35,607 nt of DNA from a virus: positions 1-35,607 of the IMG/VR virus record IMGVR_UViG_3300032156_000043; one strand, 5' to 3'. Position 1 is the first letter of the stretch. Every line of letters begins with the position of its first letter. Below, one piece after another: positions 20,571-30,591 of this stretch. The notes under the pieces were generated by a model, which saw only the letters and a list, made by a program, of their open reading frames with translations, made no database searches and had not been told where the DNA came from. A program made the translations under genes and the position numbers.

Positions 20571-23500
20571 TGCAGCCAATATAGGTAGCGCGCAAGGCGC
20601 GATAGTTATAGATACCCGTGGACTAGAAACTGCCGTCAACGCGGTGCTCTCTGCCGTCAATCGAATCAATGGAGCGGTCAACCAGGTTGGCAATACTGGT
20701 CGCTCTCTTGAGGACAATTTAGGCAAACCGCTCAACAACGTTAATAATCAGGTCAATTCACTGACCAAAGCAGCGGCAACCCTGGCCGCTATTTTTGCGG
20801 GCATGAAGATCGGGGAACTGGCTGCGGAAACCAGCCAGGCGCTGATCAGTGCCCAAATCCGCTTTGAAGCCATGACCGGTTCTGCTGAAAAAGCAGAAAA
20901 ACAAATCTCCTCGATCCGAGATCGCGCGAAAGAATTAGGCGTCCCAGTCAACAAAGCTTTAAATACCTTCGCGGGCATTGCTCCGCTGATTCAAAAAGGC
21001 AAAACTGGCCTTGACGCTTACGTGTCGGTTATGTCACGGTTGGCTGTCCTGGAGCCAATGCAAGGACTCGAAGGCGCTGCATTTGCAGTGCGCGAGACTC
21101 TCTCAAACGTTTCTTCTGGGCTGAACAATTATCGCTCGCTGGCAAACCGCTTTAACCTGTCAATGGGCGACATCAAAAAAGCAATGGCTGAGTCGGGCAA
21201 CGACGTGGCGATTGCCCTCGACAAAGTGCTCAATAAAATGGGCATTACCGAAGATTCGGCCAAACGTATGGCGAATACCTTTATGACGGCTGGTCGGGTG
21301 CTGACCGATGAGTTTGGCCGCAGTTTGTCTAATGCGCTAGGCCCACTGTTTGACACCCTGACTCCTATCATTCAAGGCGTGACCAAGTTTTTATCCACGT
21401 TAAACGATGCCGCACCTGGGTTGCTCGGTTTTATCGGCACTGTTACCGCGTTGACGGTTGGTGTTATCGCGTTATCGGTGGCACTCGGCAAAGTTTCATC
21501 TGCGCTTAAAATACTAAAGGCGGCAACCGGTGGTGGGTTAGGCAAAACTGGGTTAGGGATCGCTTCTCTGGGTGTTGGCGCAGAAATCGGCGTGGGCATC
21601 GTTAAACTCGCCGGTTCGTTATTCAACGATGCGCGAGCTAAATCTTTTGATTTATCTAAGGCATTTGAGACCGTTAAACAAGCGCTGTTCATTGCTGGCA
21701 TGGCCGTAGTTGATTTGTTTTTCAAAATCGTGGTGGCAGCACAGGGAGTCACCGGTGCGTTTAGCGCGTTAGATGAACGTATCAAGAATGCTGCGGCAAA
21801 CAAAGGGTTTAGAACCAACGCTGAAATAGAAGCGGACAAAAAGAAAGAATTATGGGCACCTTCTCCTATTCAACAGGCGCAAGACAAACGCATTGCTGAG
21901 ATTCAAGCCAAGCTAAAAGAACCGTCGCCGCTCAACAATCCGCCGACTCAAGAACAACGAGCAAACTGGACTCCAGAGATGGAGCGCTGGTGGGCCAGTT
22001 TGGAGGCAGATAGAAAAGCGCTTAAAGATGAGCTTGCTACAATAAAAGCTTTACGTGGCCCTGTTTTAAATCAACCAAGCCAAACAGTTTTAACGAGCGA
22101 ACAGCTAGACGAAAAAATTAAGTCGCTTCTTGCGTTAAAAAGGACTTTGTCAGCGGTTGAATACAAAGCAGCTTATGATGCTTTTATCAAAGAGACCACG
22201 CCTGTTTCTGGTTACAACGCGGATCAACTCGGCACGTTAATCGAGCGAATGCGCGCGTTGACCGATTTAACCGGTGGATTAGTGGGCGCTCCTGCTGACA
22301 CTGGAACAACAACTGCTACAGGTACTGTTGCAGTGACCGGTTTGTCTGAAGACATAATCGATGCGACTAAGGATTACTTGGCTGACATCGAGAAGATCGA
22401 AGAAGGAGCCGGTGAAGATCGGATCAACCTTACCATTGACGATGAAGAAAAACGTAATGACATCATCGCCAAATTCGCGGATAAACGCGCCGATCTGGAC
22501 AAAAAACTAGGTGAAGAACTGGCTGATCTGGATGCTAAAAAAGCAGACGATATTGCAAAGGTGCAATCAGATCGGCAAGAAAAAGAATCTAAAACGCGCA
22601 CTGATTTTGCTGACTCTGAGACAAAACGACTCGAAGATCATTATAAAGAGCTTGATCGGTTACAGCGCGATCATTATCTGACGCTCCAGGAAGCGGCGGA
22701 ACGGTTGGATGCATATGCGATTGCCAAAGAAAACCGCAATTACGCGCAACGTGAATCCGATCTAGTTGATAACTTCGGTACAGAGACCTCGCGGCGCAAA
22801 GCAGAACTTGAAAAGCAAATCGTTGATCAACGTAAATCAGATGCGCAACGTATTACCGAGATTGAATCACAAACCGCCAAAGAGCGACAAAAACTGCTGG
22901 ACAAGAATGCCCAGGCATTGATTGATCTCAATGTTCAGGAAAAGAAAGAGCAAGACGAGCGTATTAAGGATTATAACCAGCGCTTAATTGAGATCAACAA
23001 CCAGGAAACAAAAGAAAAAGTGGCTCGGAACGAAGCTTTTGTGCAACAATTGGCCGAGGCAGGTGATAACAATGCAAAGTTGCTTGAAATTGCTCGGAAA
23101 GGTGGAGTGGACATTGCAAAGGCGTCGCAAAGCCTAATTGACAGCATCCTTGCACAATACAAGGTTGCACAGCCTACATTGTTGACGTTTTTAAAAGGAT
23201 TGCTACCTGAAAACATTCAGGACTCGCTGGATATTGTAGGAAATCAAATTCAGGCAGCGATTGATCTTGTCAACAGAGTAAGAACGTCAATCGGTCAACA
23301 ACCAGATGCAAAATTTGTTCAAGACGAATTGACGCGCAAATTAAATGCTGCGGCATTTGCTCAACCACAGGGTGGCAAATACAACGAGATGGAACTGGCC
23401 GTCCAAGAAGTTGTAGCATTCCTGTACAGAGTGGACACGGTAATAAAAAAGGTAGATACTACAAAAATTGCAGGACAAGATCAATTAAAAAACCTGCCTG

Positions 23501-24078
23501 ACATACTCAACTTGTTTTTTGGCGATGTAGGCCGTGCCATAGGCACTGCGGCAGCAATGGCGCTCAATATAAACAATTCAGTTTCGAGAGCAACGAGTCC
23601 TTTACAGAATTTAGCGGATACCTTTAAAAATTGGGGCACCTCCGTTGCCAATACGATAGGAAGTATTTATAGCAGTCTACGTAATATTATCAATGCGGCT
23701 AAAGAGCGAGTCGAGAATAACCAGATCGTGCGTACCGGCCAGCGAGTTGTGACGCAGTTTGCAACAGGCACTTCGCGTCTGGCCGAAACCGGGTTGTTTT
23801 ACGGGCATCAGGACGAGATTGTAGTTAACGCTCGTGCTTCTGATGCAATACGCAGTATGATGGGCAATGGATTTACATCAAATCAACTGGCAAGTGCAGT
23901 TATGGCTGGCACACAAAGATCGAGCAACGCAGGCGCATTTCAGTTCAGTGAGGGTGCCGTCCAGATTGTGATGGGCGATGTGGGAAATCGGTCTGATCAG
24001 GAAATTATCGGACTGGCTCGTGAAGGACTGACTCAAGCGATCAATGAATGGGTCGCTAAAAGCGCGAGGACGTCGTAA
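20554..24078 (+). CDS. Tape-measure protein
   Basis: A 1174-residue protein, the longest tail protein upstream of the tip genes. Typical tape-measure features: Ala/Gly/Ser-rich N-terminal helices with an ETSQALISAQIRFEAMTG segment (near 85-105), a very hydrophobic stretch (about 285-315: FIGTVTALTVGVIALSVAL), and a long charged coiled coil (about residues 600-850) rich in Lys, Glu, Asp. By the usual rule of about 1.5 angstrom per residue, a tail of about 175 nm is expected. The start has GGAG about 6 bases upstream. It ends TAATG with the next gene. No muralytic domain is visible. Confidence 0.88.
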   Translation: MFPGGSAANIGSAQGAIVIDTRGLETAVNAVLSAVNRINGAVNQVGNTGRSLEDNLGKPLNNVNNQVNSLTKAAATLAAIFAGMKIGELAAETSQALISAQIRFEAMTGSAEKAEKQISSIRDRAKELGVPVNKALNTFAGIAPLIQKGKTGLDAYVSVMSRLAVLEPMQGLEGAAFAVRETLSNVSSGLNNYRSLANRFNLSMGDIKKAMAESGNDVAIALDKVLNKMGITEDSAKRMANTFMTAGRVLTDEFGRSLSNALGPLFDTLTPIIQGVTKFLSTLNDAAPGLLGFIGTVTALTVGVIALSVALGKVSSALKILKAATGGGLGKTGLGIASLGVGAEIGVGIVKLAGSLFNDARAKSFDLSKAFETVKQALFIAGMAVVDLFFKIVVAAQGVTGAFSALDERIKNAAANKGFRTNAEIEADKKKELWAPSPIQQAQDKRIAEIQAKLKEPSPLNNPPTQEQRANWTPEMERWWASLEADRKALKDELATIKALRGPVLNQPSQTVLTSEQLDEKIKSLLALKRTLSAVEYKAAYDAFIKETTPVSGYNADQLGTLIERMRALTDLTGGLVGAPADTGTTTATGTVAVTGLSEDIIDATKDYLADIEKIEEGAGEDRINLTIDDEEKRNDIIAKFADKRADLDKKLGEELADLDAKKADDIAKVQSDRQEKESKTRTDFADSETKRLEDHYKELDRLQRDHYLTLQEAAERLDAYAIAKENRNYAQRESDLVDNFGTETSRRKAELEKQIVDQRKSDAQRITEIESQTAKERQKLLDKNAQALIDLNVQEKKEQDERIKDYNQRLIEINNQETKEKVARNEAFVQQLAEAGDNNAKLLEIARKGGVDIAKASQSLIDSILAQYKVAQPTLLTFLKGLLPENIQDSLDIVGNQIQAAIDLVNRVRTSIGQQPDAKFVQDELTRKLNAAAFAQPQGGKYNEMELAVQEVVAFLYRVDTVIKKVDTTKIAGQDQLKNLPDILNLFFGDVGRAIGTAAAMALNINNSVSRATSPLQNLADTFKNWGTSVANTIGSIYSSLRNIINAAKERVENNQIVRTGQRVVTQFATGTSRLAETGLFYGHQDEIVVNARASDAIRSMMGNGFTSNQLASAVMAGTQRSSNAGAFQFSEGAVQIVMGDVGNRSDQEIIGLAREGLTQAINEWVAKSARTS

Positions 24079-24446
24079 TGACTTACAAAATCGCATTGGG
24101 TTATGACAATACGGCAGGTTATGTGGATATCGCCCCACAACCTGCGTGTTCGGGCATTTTATACAGCGAGTGGGCTTATTTACCTGCAGGGGGCATTGAA
24201 CCACAGGGAGATGCTCAAGCGGATTTGGTTTATAATGATGCGTTGTTAGCCGATGAGTTTTCCACCTTATTGACCAGTATGGGAATCAACGCAGATTATT
24301 GGACAGAGGTAACGATCAGTTTACCGATTGACGACCGCACTTTTGGGGATTTTAACGCGGTGATTTGTCAACCTACCTCAAAACGTTATCGGTTCTGGTA
24401 CGGGGGAATCATCTTTCAAGTACGAAAAATCGAGGAGATTGTATGA
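24078..24446 (+). CDS. Small tail protein after the tape measure
   Basis: A 122-residue beta-rich protein, probably a tail-tip component, judged by position. It has several Tyr/Trp residues and a repeat of short strands (YFRFWYGG-like end). No motif fixes the role. ATG 24078 shares a base with the tape-measure stop (TAATG), and its stop overlaps the next ATG (ATGA), so it is coupled to both. Confidence 0.6.
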   Translation: MTYKIALGYDNTAGYVDIAPQPACSGILYSEWAYLPAGGIEPQGDAQADLVYNDALLADEFSTLLTSMGINADYWTEVTISLPIDDRTFGDFNAVICQPTSKRYRFWYGGIIFQVRKIEEIV

Positions 24447-27400
24447 CCTGGCGGTTGCAACCCCAACGTTATACCTATTATGCTTATTTGTTAGCGCCCA
24501 CAAAAGTATTTGAGGCACTGGTCAATGGAAGCACCTGGGAATATCCATTGGCCGAAGTTACCTTTGATGGGGTGTTAACCGGGGCATACACCGATCTCAG
24601 TCCCAATTTGATGGTTACTTTTGGCACGACTCGTGGCGGCAGTGATTTAGGTATACAACGAGTGCGCCCCGGATCAACCGCCAGTACATTAAAAATAGGC
24701 TGGTCGAGCCGAGGTACGCACGACGGCGAGGTTGATCTCCAGAACGATACCTATATTACAGTATGGAATCTGCGCGTGGTAACTCCTAAAATGCCACGCA
24801 TTACTGACGATGGCACGATTTACAAAGACTATGATTTAGATTTTGCGACCTATGGTCTGGAGCCTCCCCCGGTGGCTAATGCAGGGCCAGGTTATGGTGA
24901 ATTTATCGATCCAGACACCGATATTGTTACGGTGCCCTTTGCCGATCAAGGTTCGTTCACAACGACCGATGGAGCAACGATAGCGACTCATGCTTGGGAT
25001 TTTGTAGACGGCACTCCGAGTAGCAGTAGCAGCGCAAGTCCGGGAGACGTGACATTCCCCGCAGGATTTAGATACATAGCGCATACAGTGACCGACAGCG
25101 AGGGACACAGCCATACCGCCTATGCGCCGGTCGTTGGAGCAGAAAAGACTGGTGCTAACCGCCCCATCAAATGTATCATCACTCGCCACAACCAGCGTAT
25201 TGAAGGCACAGAGATCAAGATTAAACTCTTGGAAAACGCTCCTCGTTCCACCTATATTGATCACACTTTGATTATGATTTGGGCGCGGGAAGTTTATGGG
25301 GCGACATTCAGACAAACAGGTGCGTTACACAGCAATACCAGCGTAACTGGACTGGCAGGCACCAAACGAATTGTGGCAGGGATGAGCGTTAGCGGCACCG
25401 GAATACCAGCCAATACGACAGTCGCTGCAGTAGTGAGTGCTTCGCAAATCACTTTGTCTCAAGCGGCGGCCATCACCGGTGCATCAACCCTGGTTTTTGG
25501 GGCGATGGTCGGTTCTCTGGCTGGAGTCTCTGGTCGTGAACATATGGTCTTTGTTGGATGGGTACAGAATGAAGATCATACTATAGATTCACTTCAACAC
25601 GGAGTAATGAAGGGCAGTATATTAACGTGCGTTGATGTGGCGAGGCGTTTAGCGGCATTACCTGGATTTCCCCAAGAAATACGCAGAAAAACGATGGCAA
25701 CCACGTGGACTGAAATGCAGATCGACAAAGCGCCTGCGCATATCGGACGGTATATCCATTATTTGTTACATTGGCATTCAACTGCGTTAGAACTGGCCGA
25801 TTTTACATGGGCGGGTACAGACTATCCGTTTTCGTGGTTACAGAGTGATGGCGCTTCATTATATGAACAAGCAGACGGTCGATGCCAGGCTATTGCTGGC
25901 CGGTTAGGTTGTAATCGGCAAGGTCAACTTAAAATGGTATTCGATCCTCAGTTACAATTATTGGCTGATCGTACCAGTACAATCGTGACCGATATTGACG
26001 AGACAGACTGGATCGGAGTGCATTACACCTATGCCGCTTCCCCGAGAACGCACTGGTCTCGCGAGGGAGCGGTATTGATCAGTACTGGAGATGCAGATTC
26101 GGAAGTACCCATTGCGTATTTTGCCATCGCTCCTGGGCGAGCGCCAGGATGGGGACTCAATGCAGAAGACAAAAACTATCAATTAGTCAAAACGGAACAA
26201 GAGTTATACGACCGAGCAGGCCGACGTTACGCCGCTTTGTTAAACAATCGTTACGGATCAATGGATATAGAACTCGTACACGGTGGAGAGATCGGCATTG
26301 ATCCAGCCGAGATGACCTGGGTGCGTTTAACTGTTTCTGCAGCAAACGGAGATCGCCGGGGAGGAACGTTTACCGATGATCGGTTATTGCCTGTCGAGGT
26401 GAATTATACTTATAATGCACAAACAGGAGTCCGCAAAGCAACTGTTGCGTGCGAACGCGAGGTGTTAGGTGATATTGCTGCTGTATCTGATCCACAACCA
26501 ACCGCACAAGCAGATACGATAGGCGATTGGTCAGGTGGCGATTGGGCCTCTGATCAAATAGACACCTCCATTAACCTGAATTTACCTGATTTTTCGATCA
26601 CAGATTGGAATGCTGAAGTCGCTTACGATCCAGCAGTGTCTGCGCCAGACCCTAAAGGAACAGGTGCGCATTACGGACGAATGTTCGCGTTAGTAAATGA
26701 TCCTTCAGATACTGACAACTGGCGTGTCGTGAGCATCACCTGGCCTGCCGGGACTGTATCTTATGCGGATATATCTCCTACGAGTGCACAACGCACCATC
26801 GTTGGTATACCGATCCGTATGGTGATCGATCCCTTCAATTACAAACACGTCATCATAAAAGGGACGACGGGAATCGTTTATACAAATAATATAACGGTTG
26901 CTGTGCCTGTTTGGGCGCTTGTTCAGACGATCTCAGACTACGATTTTACAAAAAGCGCCTATGCTACAAAATGGCAGACTCCGAGCACTACCGAATATAC
27001 AGCTTCTGTTTATACGGCTGGCGGTGGCTATTCGACATCTGATTTCAGAGATACTTCACCACAACAATTCTACCGACGCATGGTCGATCTAAAACTACCG
27101 TTCTCTCCGTCCGTTCGGTTATATTCGGTATGGATACAACATAACTATACAAAAAGTTCATTGAATGAGCACGATCCGGGGGCATTGTATTCTTATCTAA
27201 TGGGGGCAGGTGGAGTTACTTTCAAACACAAAAGCGCCGATGATGTTTCTGGTAGCGATAAAATATATAATCCTACCTGTAATATACTGGCGTCATTCCT
27301 TAACGTTTTTATCCAACCAAGTATTCATTACACGGCTCAATATTCCGGTGCGGCATTGATAAAGCGCATAAAGGTTTATACTGGCCCAGGAGAAGTAGGA

Positions 27401-28234
27401 GTTCCCGCCTACGATTTTCAACCAGCCTGTAATCGTAAAAACACCTATTTTTGGATTTCAACGCTTGACATAGGTGGCACAGATTATATTTATTTCAACT
27501 GGACTCTCGACAACTTTACCCACATCGGCTCGTCTATTGTAGGCAAATGGGACGGTACGCTTACACACGGTTTCACGGTCAATCCACACAACTGGAGACA
27601 AATTGCAGTTGTCGCTGGATTAGTTTCCGATGGAACTGCCGCCCTGTACACCTCTGAGGATGGTGGTCAAATTTGGACAAAATCAGTGGCGTTATTAAAC
27701 GCGAGGGGTGGAGCACCCTGGTGGAATTGGTCAACCCAGTCACCCAATACACGCAATAATTCGTGGGCTAATCTTTTGTGGATCAAAGGGTTGGATGGAT
27801 CGAATAACTTTCAGGTCGTTAAAGGATTATCTGGTACTCCAGTCACAATTGTGACTAATGCAACCCGATACCCGGAATCTCCGTTTGCTTTAGGAGCCAA
27901 CGCCCGCGATCTGGATTATGTGAACTATGTGGCACGCACTGGGCATTTTTACAAAAGTAGCGATGCCACGGCAACCTGGGCTTATACAGCAACTGCGCCA
28001 ACGGTTGCGGGTACCATATATCGGGGCTGGTGGCAATGGCCGAAAGACTCAGCGTTTGAGGTATTGTTCGGAACTAAATCCATTTGTTATACCAAAGACA
28101 CCGGGGCCACGTTCACCGATCTTTGGTCGAGTTATAGCACCTGGGCCAGTGGACAATATGGTAGCGCGATAGGAACAGGTATAATTAACATAGTGATCGA
28201 TTTGTCACAAGATTTTGTGGTGCCTGTCATATGA
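24443..28234 (+). CDS. Large tail-tip protein with PKD and Asp-box beta-propeller modules
   Basis: A 1263-residue protein. N-terminal tail-protein part (1-135), then a PKD-like domain (about 140-235: PVANAGPG ... THAWDFVDG ... HTVTDSEGHS). An inserted beta-module follows (about 295-355: GMSVSGTGIPANTTVAAV). Next comes a hub-like section (about 370-680) with many Trp residues, plausible for tail-tip or baseplate hub proteins. The C-terminal ~250 residues contain Asp-box motifs (TSEDGGQIW, SSDATATW, TKDTGATF), typical of sialidase-like beta-propellers that bind glycans. ATG 24443 is chosen because it overlaps the previous stop (ATGA) with GGAG upstream. Inferred role: host recognition and cell-wall/surface binding. 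Confidence 0.7.
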   Translation: MTWRLQPQRYTYYAYLLAPTKVFEALVNGSTWEYPLAEVTFDGVLTGAYTDLSPNLMVTFGTTRGGSDLGIQRVRPGSTASTLKIGWSSRGTHDGEVDLQNDTYITVWNLRVVTPKMPRITDDGTIYKDYDLDFATYGLEPPPVANAGPGYGEFIDPDTDIVTVPFADQGSFTTTDGATIATHAWDFVDGTPSSSSSASPGDVTFPAGFRYIAHTVTDSEGHSHTAYAPVVGAEKTGANRPIKCIITRHNQRIEGTEIKIKLLENAPRSTYIDHTLIMIWAREVYGATFRQTGALHSNTSVTGLAGTKRIVAGMSVSGTGIPANTTVAAVVSASQITLSQAAAITGASTLVFGAMVGSLAGVSGREHMVFVGWVQNEDHTIDSLQHGVMKGSILTCVDVARRLAALPGFPQEIRRKTMATTWTEMQIDKAPAHIGRYIHYLLHWHSTALELADFTWAGTDYPFSWLQSDGASLYEQADGRCQAIAGRLGCNRQGQLKMVFDPQLQLLADRTSTIVTDIDETDWIGVHYTYAASPRTHWSREGAVLISTGDADSEVPIAYFAIAPGRAPGWGLNAEDKNYQLVKTEQELYDRAGRRYAALLNNRYGSMDIELVHGGEIGIDPAEMTWVRLTVSAANGDRRGGTFTDDRLLPVEVNYTYNAQTGVRKATVACEREVLGDIAAVSDPQPTAQADTIGDWSGGDWASDQIDTSINLNLPDFSITDWNAEVAYDPAVSAPDPKGTGAHYGRMFALVNDPSDTDNWRVVSITWPAGTVSYADISPTSAQRTIVGIPIRMVIDPFNYKHVIIKGTTGIVYTNNITVAVPVWALVQTISDYDFTKSAYATKWQTPSTTEYTASVYTAGGGYSTSDFRDTSPQQFYRRMVDLKLPFSPSVRLYSVWIQHNYTKSSLNEHDPGALYSYLMGAGGVTFKHKSADDVSGSDKIYNPTCNILASFLNVFIQPSIHYTAQYSGAALIKRIKVYTGPGEVGVPAYDFQPACNRKNTYFWISTLDIGGTDYIYFNWTLDNFTHIGSSIVGKWDGTLTHGFTVNPHNWRQIAVVAGLVSDGTAALYTSEDGGQIWTKSVALLNARGGAPWWNWSTQSPNTRNNSWANLLWIKGLDGSNNFQVVKGLSGTPVTIVTNATRYPESPFALGANARDLDYVNYVARTGHFYKSSDATATWAYTATAPTVAGTIYRGWWQWPKDSAFEVLFGTKSICYTKDTGATFTDLWSSYSTWASGQYGSAIGTGIINIVIDLSQDFVVPVI

Positions 28235-30588
28235 CATTCAGAGCGATTGAAGGATTTGTAAATACGCTTCTCCCTACGCCTTCCGGAGTATATTATCTAG
28301 GACGAGGCGATGGTACAGGGCGAGTAATTCCAGAAGAAAAATACGATGGCCCTAAAGCGGCTCAATGGCGTTCAGAACGTCAAGTATGGATTTTTAACGA
28401 GACGAGTATCACATTAGCCATTTTACGAACTGGGGTTGGTGTAGATTATAGAAATTATGCCGAACTCGGTAATTTACGACTGGAAGTTGAAACCGAACTT
28501 GTCAAGGGAACGCGTTACATCAAAGCCATTTCTCCAAAAGGGTTAGCTCTGCTTAACGGAGAAACGTTGACTGAGAAACGCCTGAATGTTTTGACTTACA
28601 TTGATGCCGAGCAATTAATTAATTTACGGGCCACATCAACCAACCCCCCAAGTAAATCTATAAAGATACATGGGCCGTGGGTTTACAGGAATTCAGCGAC
28701 CGGAGCTTTAGATAGTTGGGAAACCGCTGATAAAGACATATCGACCACCGTCGAAGCGCTTAATCCAGGGGAGCACCAACTCGCAGTTGTTTGTTTTGAC
28801 GAAGCTGCAACGAGCGATGTGGATAAACTGGTTCTGGTAACTGCAACCGCAGCCAGCACGACAGAATCGCTCCCCGCTCGAAACGCTTTCAGCATACCAG
28901 ATATTCTTGCTCTAAGCAGTGCCATCGGTGATTACAAGCCGATTCTGGCCTATTATCTATACTACGGGCAAGAAACGATAGAGGAGGCAGATCATTATAG
29001 AAAATATCCGTTGCGTGCAATTTTTTCTTCCATCGATCAACGAATAAAATTGCCAGTCGCATCGACCATGACAATCAGTTCTGGTGCTGTAACTATCACC
29101 CAAAGCTATCATATTATTGCGGCAGAATCTGGCACAGCAGATGACCTAGCGACAATCACCGGTGCAGCCCGCATGATCGTTATACTCCAGGCCGACGCAG
29201 GCGACACGATCACGCTCAAACATGGCACTGGAAACATCAGTTTGTCGTGTGGAATTGATTATGCGCTTTCTGGAAACAAAGCCTTGATGTTGGCTTACGA
29301 TGGCACAAAATGGGTTGACATAGGCATTCCTGCTTCAGGGAATTATCAAACGCTTCAGGTGAACGGTAGTGCACAAACGCAACGTCCTATCCTCGATCTG
29401 GAGGCTGGAACAAATGTCACATTGACGCCTCTTGACGACGGAGCGGGCACCCGTAGCAAAGTCACGATTTCAGCTACACCAGGCGCAGGATCAGGGGCGT
29501 CCCCCTCTATTTGTGAAGGCAGATTAACTTTAACTAGCGGATCTCCTATCACAACAGCAGATGTTACAGGTGCTTCGACGCTTTACTTTTCACCTTTTCG
29601 TGGTACATTTGTTGGCACATTCAGTGCGGGAGGCACGGCTACTATTTCTTCGTTCACTGAAAAATCATTGGATATTTCGGCATTGCTGCGACACACCCTC
29701 TATGATATTTTTATCGTGGATAGCACGTTGGCGCTGGAGGCATTGGCCTGGAACGCAGCACCCTCTGCTGCTATTTCCAACGTCTCGAATGCCAACCCGT
29801 TTGTGGTGACCAGTAACGGGCACGGTTTGTTAGTTGGTGATATCGTAACAATCTATGCAGTAACCGGCGCAACGGGGGCGAATGGCACCTGGCGGATCAG
29901 CGCCAAAGATGCCAACACGTTCACCTGCGTGACCTTTGCGGCAACTAACCCAGGTGCGCCGGGCGCATACAGCGCAGGCGGTACCTGGGTGCAATCGAAC
30001 TATACGGCGAGCAGGGCAACAGCGCTGGTTAACGAGCAGGGCGTACTCGTTAAAACGGGAGATAAAACACGGCGGTACCTGGGGACAATCCGCATCTTTA
30101 GTGCACTCGGCCAGACTGAAAACAGCGTGCTGCGGCGCTTTGTCTGGAATTACACGAATCGGGTTCGGCAGGATTTGGTTTCTATCCAAACCAGCTTCTC
30201 GATCTGGACATATAATTCAGCTACACCGAGGCCATTCGCTAACGATTACGCTTATCGTATTGAATGCGTGATCGGAATTAGCGAAGACATCGTAGAGGCC
30301 ATCGTTTCTCATTTTAATCTGGCAGCAACCAATGTCGGCGGCGGTTGTCGCATGGGCGTTGATTCATGGAATGTAAATAGTGCATCGACCATCGGGCGTT
30401 TCACAGGAGGCGCGAGCGTTGGCGCAGGCAACTGGGGCGGGCAAACCCATGCTCGGTACATGGGCTATCTGAGCGCCGGATATCATTTTTTGTCTTGCCT
30501 AGAATCAGCGATTAGTGGCACAGTTACTTTCGGATCATCGAGTTCAGCAAATGACATCGTCGGTATATTGGCAACTATTCTGGGGTAA
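28231..30588 (+). CDS. Tail fibre / receptor-binding protein
   Basis: A 785-residue beta-rich protein directly after the tail-tip protein. An N-terminal domain (about 1-270) is followed by repeated short beta-segments, a trimer-type fibre region with GSAQTQRPILDLEAGTNVTL (about 382-401). Then comes a module with VTSNGHGLLVGDIVTIYAV (about 527-545), the pattern of FCCH-type beta domains found in phage fibres. The C-terminal ~130 residues include a Gly/Ser/Asn-rich part that may be the receptor-binding tip. The start overlaps the previous stop (ATGA). The N-terminal attachment site cannot be identified. Confidence 0.7.
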   Translation: MTFRAIEGFVNTLLPTPSGVYYLGRGDGTGRVIPEEKYDGPKAAQWRSERQVWIFNETSITLAILRTGVGVDYRNYAELGNLRLEVETELVKGTRYIKAISPKGLALLNGETLTEKRLNVLTYIDAEQLINLRATSTNPPSKSIKIHGPWVYRNSATGALDSWETADKDISTTVEALNPGEHQLAVVCFDEAATSDVDKLVLVTATAASTTESLPARNAFSIPDILALSSAIGDYKPILAYYLYYGQETIEEADHYRKYPLRAIFSSIDQRIKLPVASTMTISSGAVTITQSYHIIAAESGTADDLATITGAARMIVILQADAGDTITLKHGTGNISLSCGIDYALSGNKALMLAYDGTKWVDIGIPASGNYQTLQVNGSAQTQRPILDLEAGTNVTLTPLDDGAGTRSKVTISATPGAGSGASPSICEGRLTLTSGSPITTADVTGASTLYFSPFRGTFVGTFSAGGTATISSFTEKSLDISALLRHTLYDIFIVDSTLALEALAWNAAPSAAISNVSNANPFVVTSNGHGLLVGDIVTIYAVTGATGANGTWRISAKDANTFTCVTFAATNPGAPGAYSAGGTWVQSNYTASRATALVNEQGVLVKTGDKTRRYLGTIRIFSALGQTENSVLRRFVWNYTNRVRQDLVSIQTSFSIWTYNSATPRPFANDYAYRIECVIGISEDIVEAIVSHFNLAATNVGGGCRMGVDSWNVNSASTIGRFTGGASVGAGNWGGQTHARYMGYLSAGYHFLSCLESAISGTVTFGSSSSANDIVGILATILG

Positions 30589-30591
30589 ATC

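Noticed and set aside
21372-21839. Minus-strand frames inside the tape-measure gene
   Set aside because: Low-complexity Ser/Ala/Thr-rich shadows of the plus-strand coiled coil.
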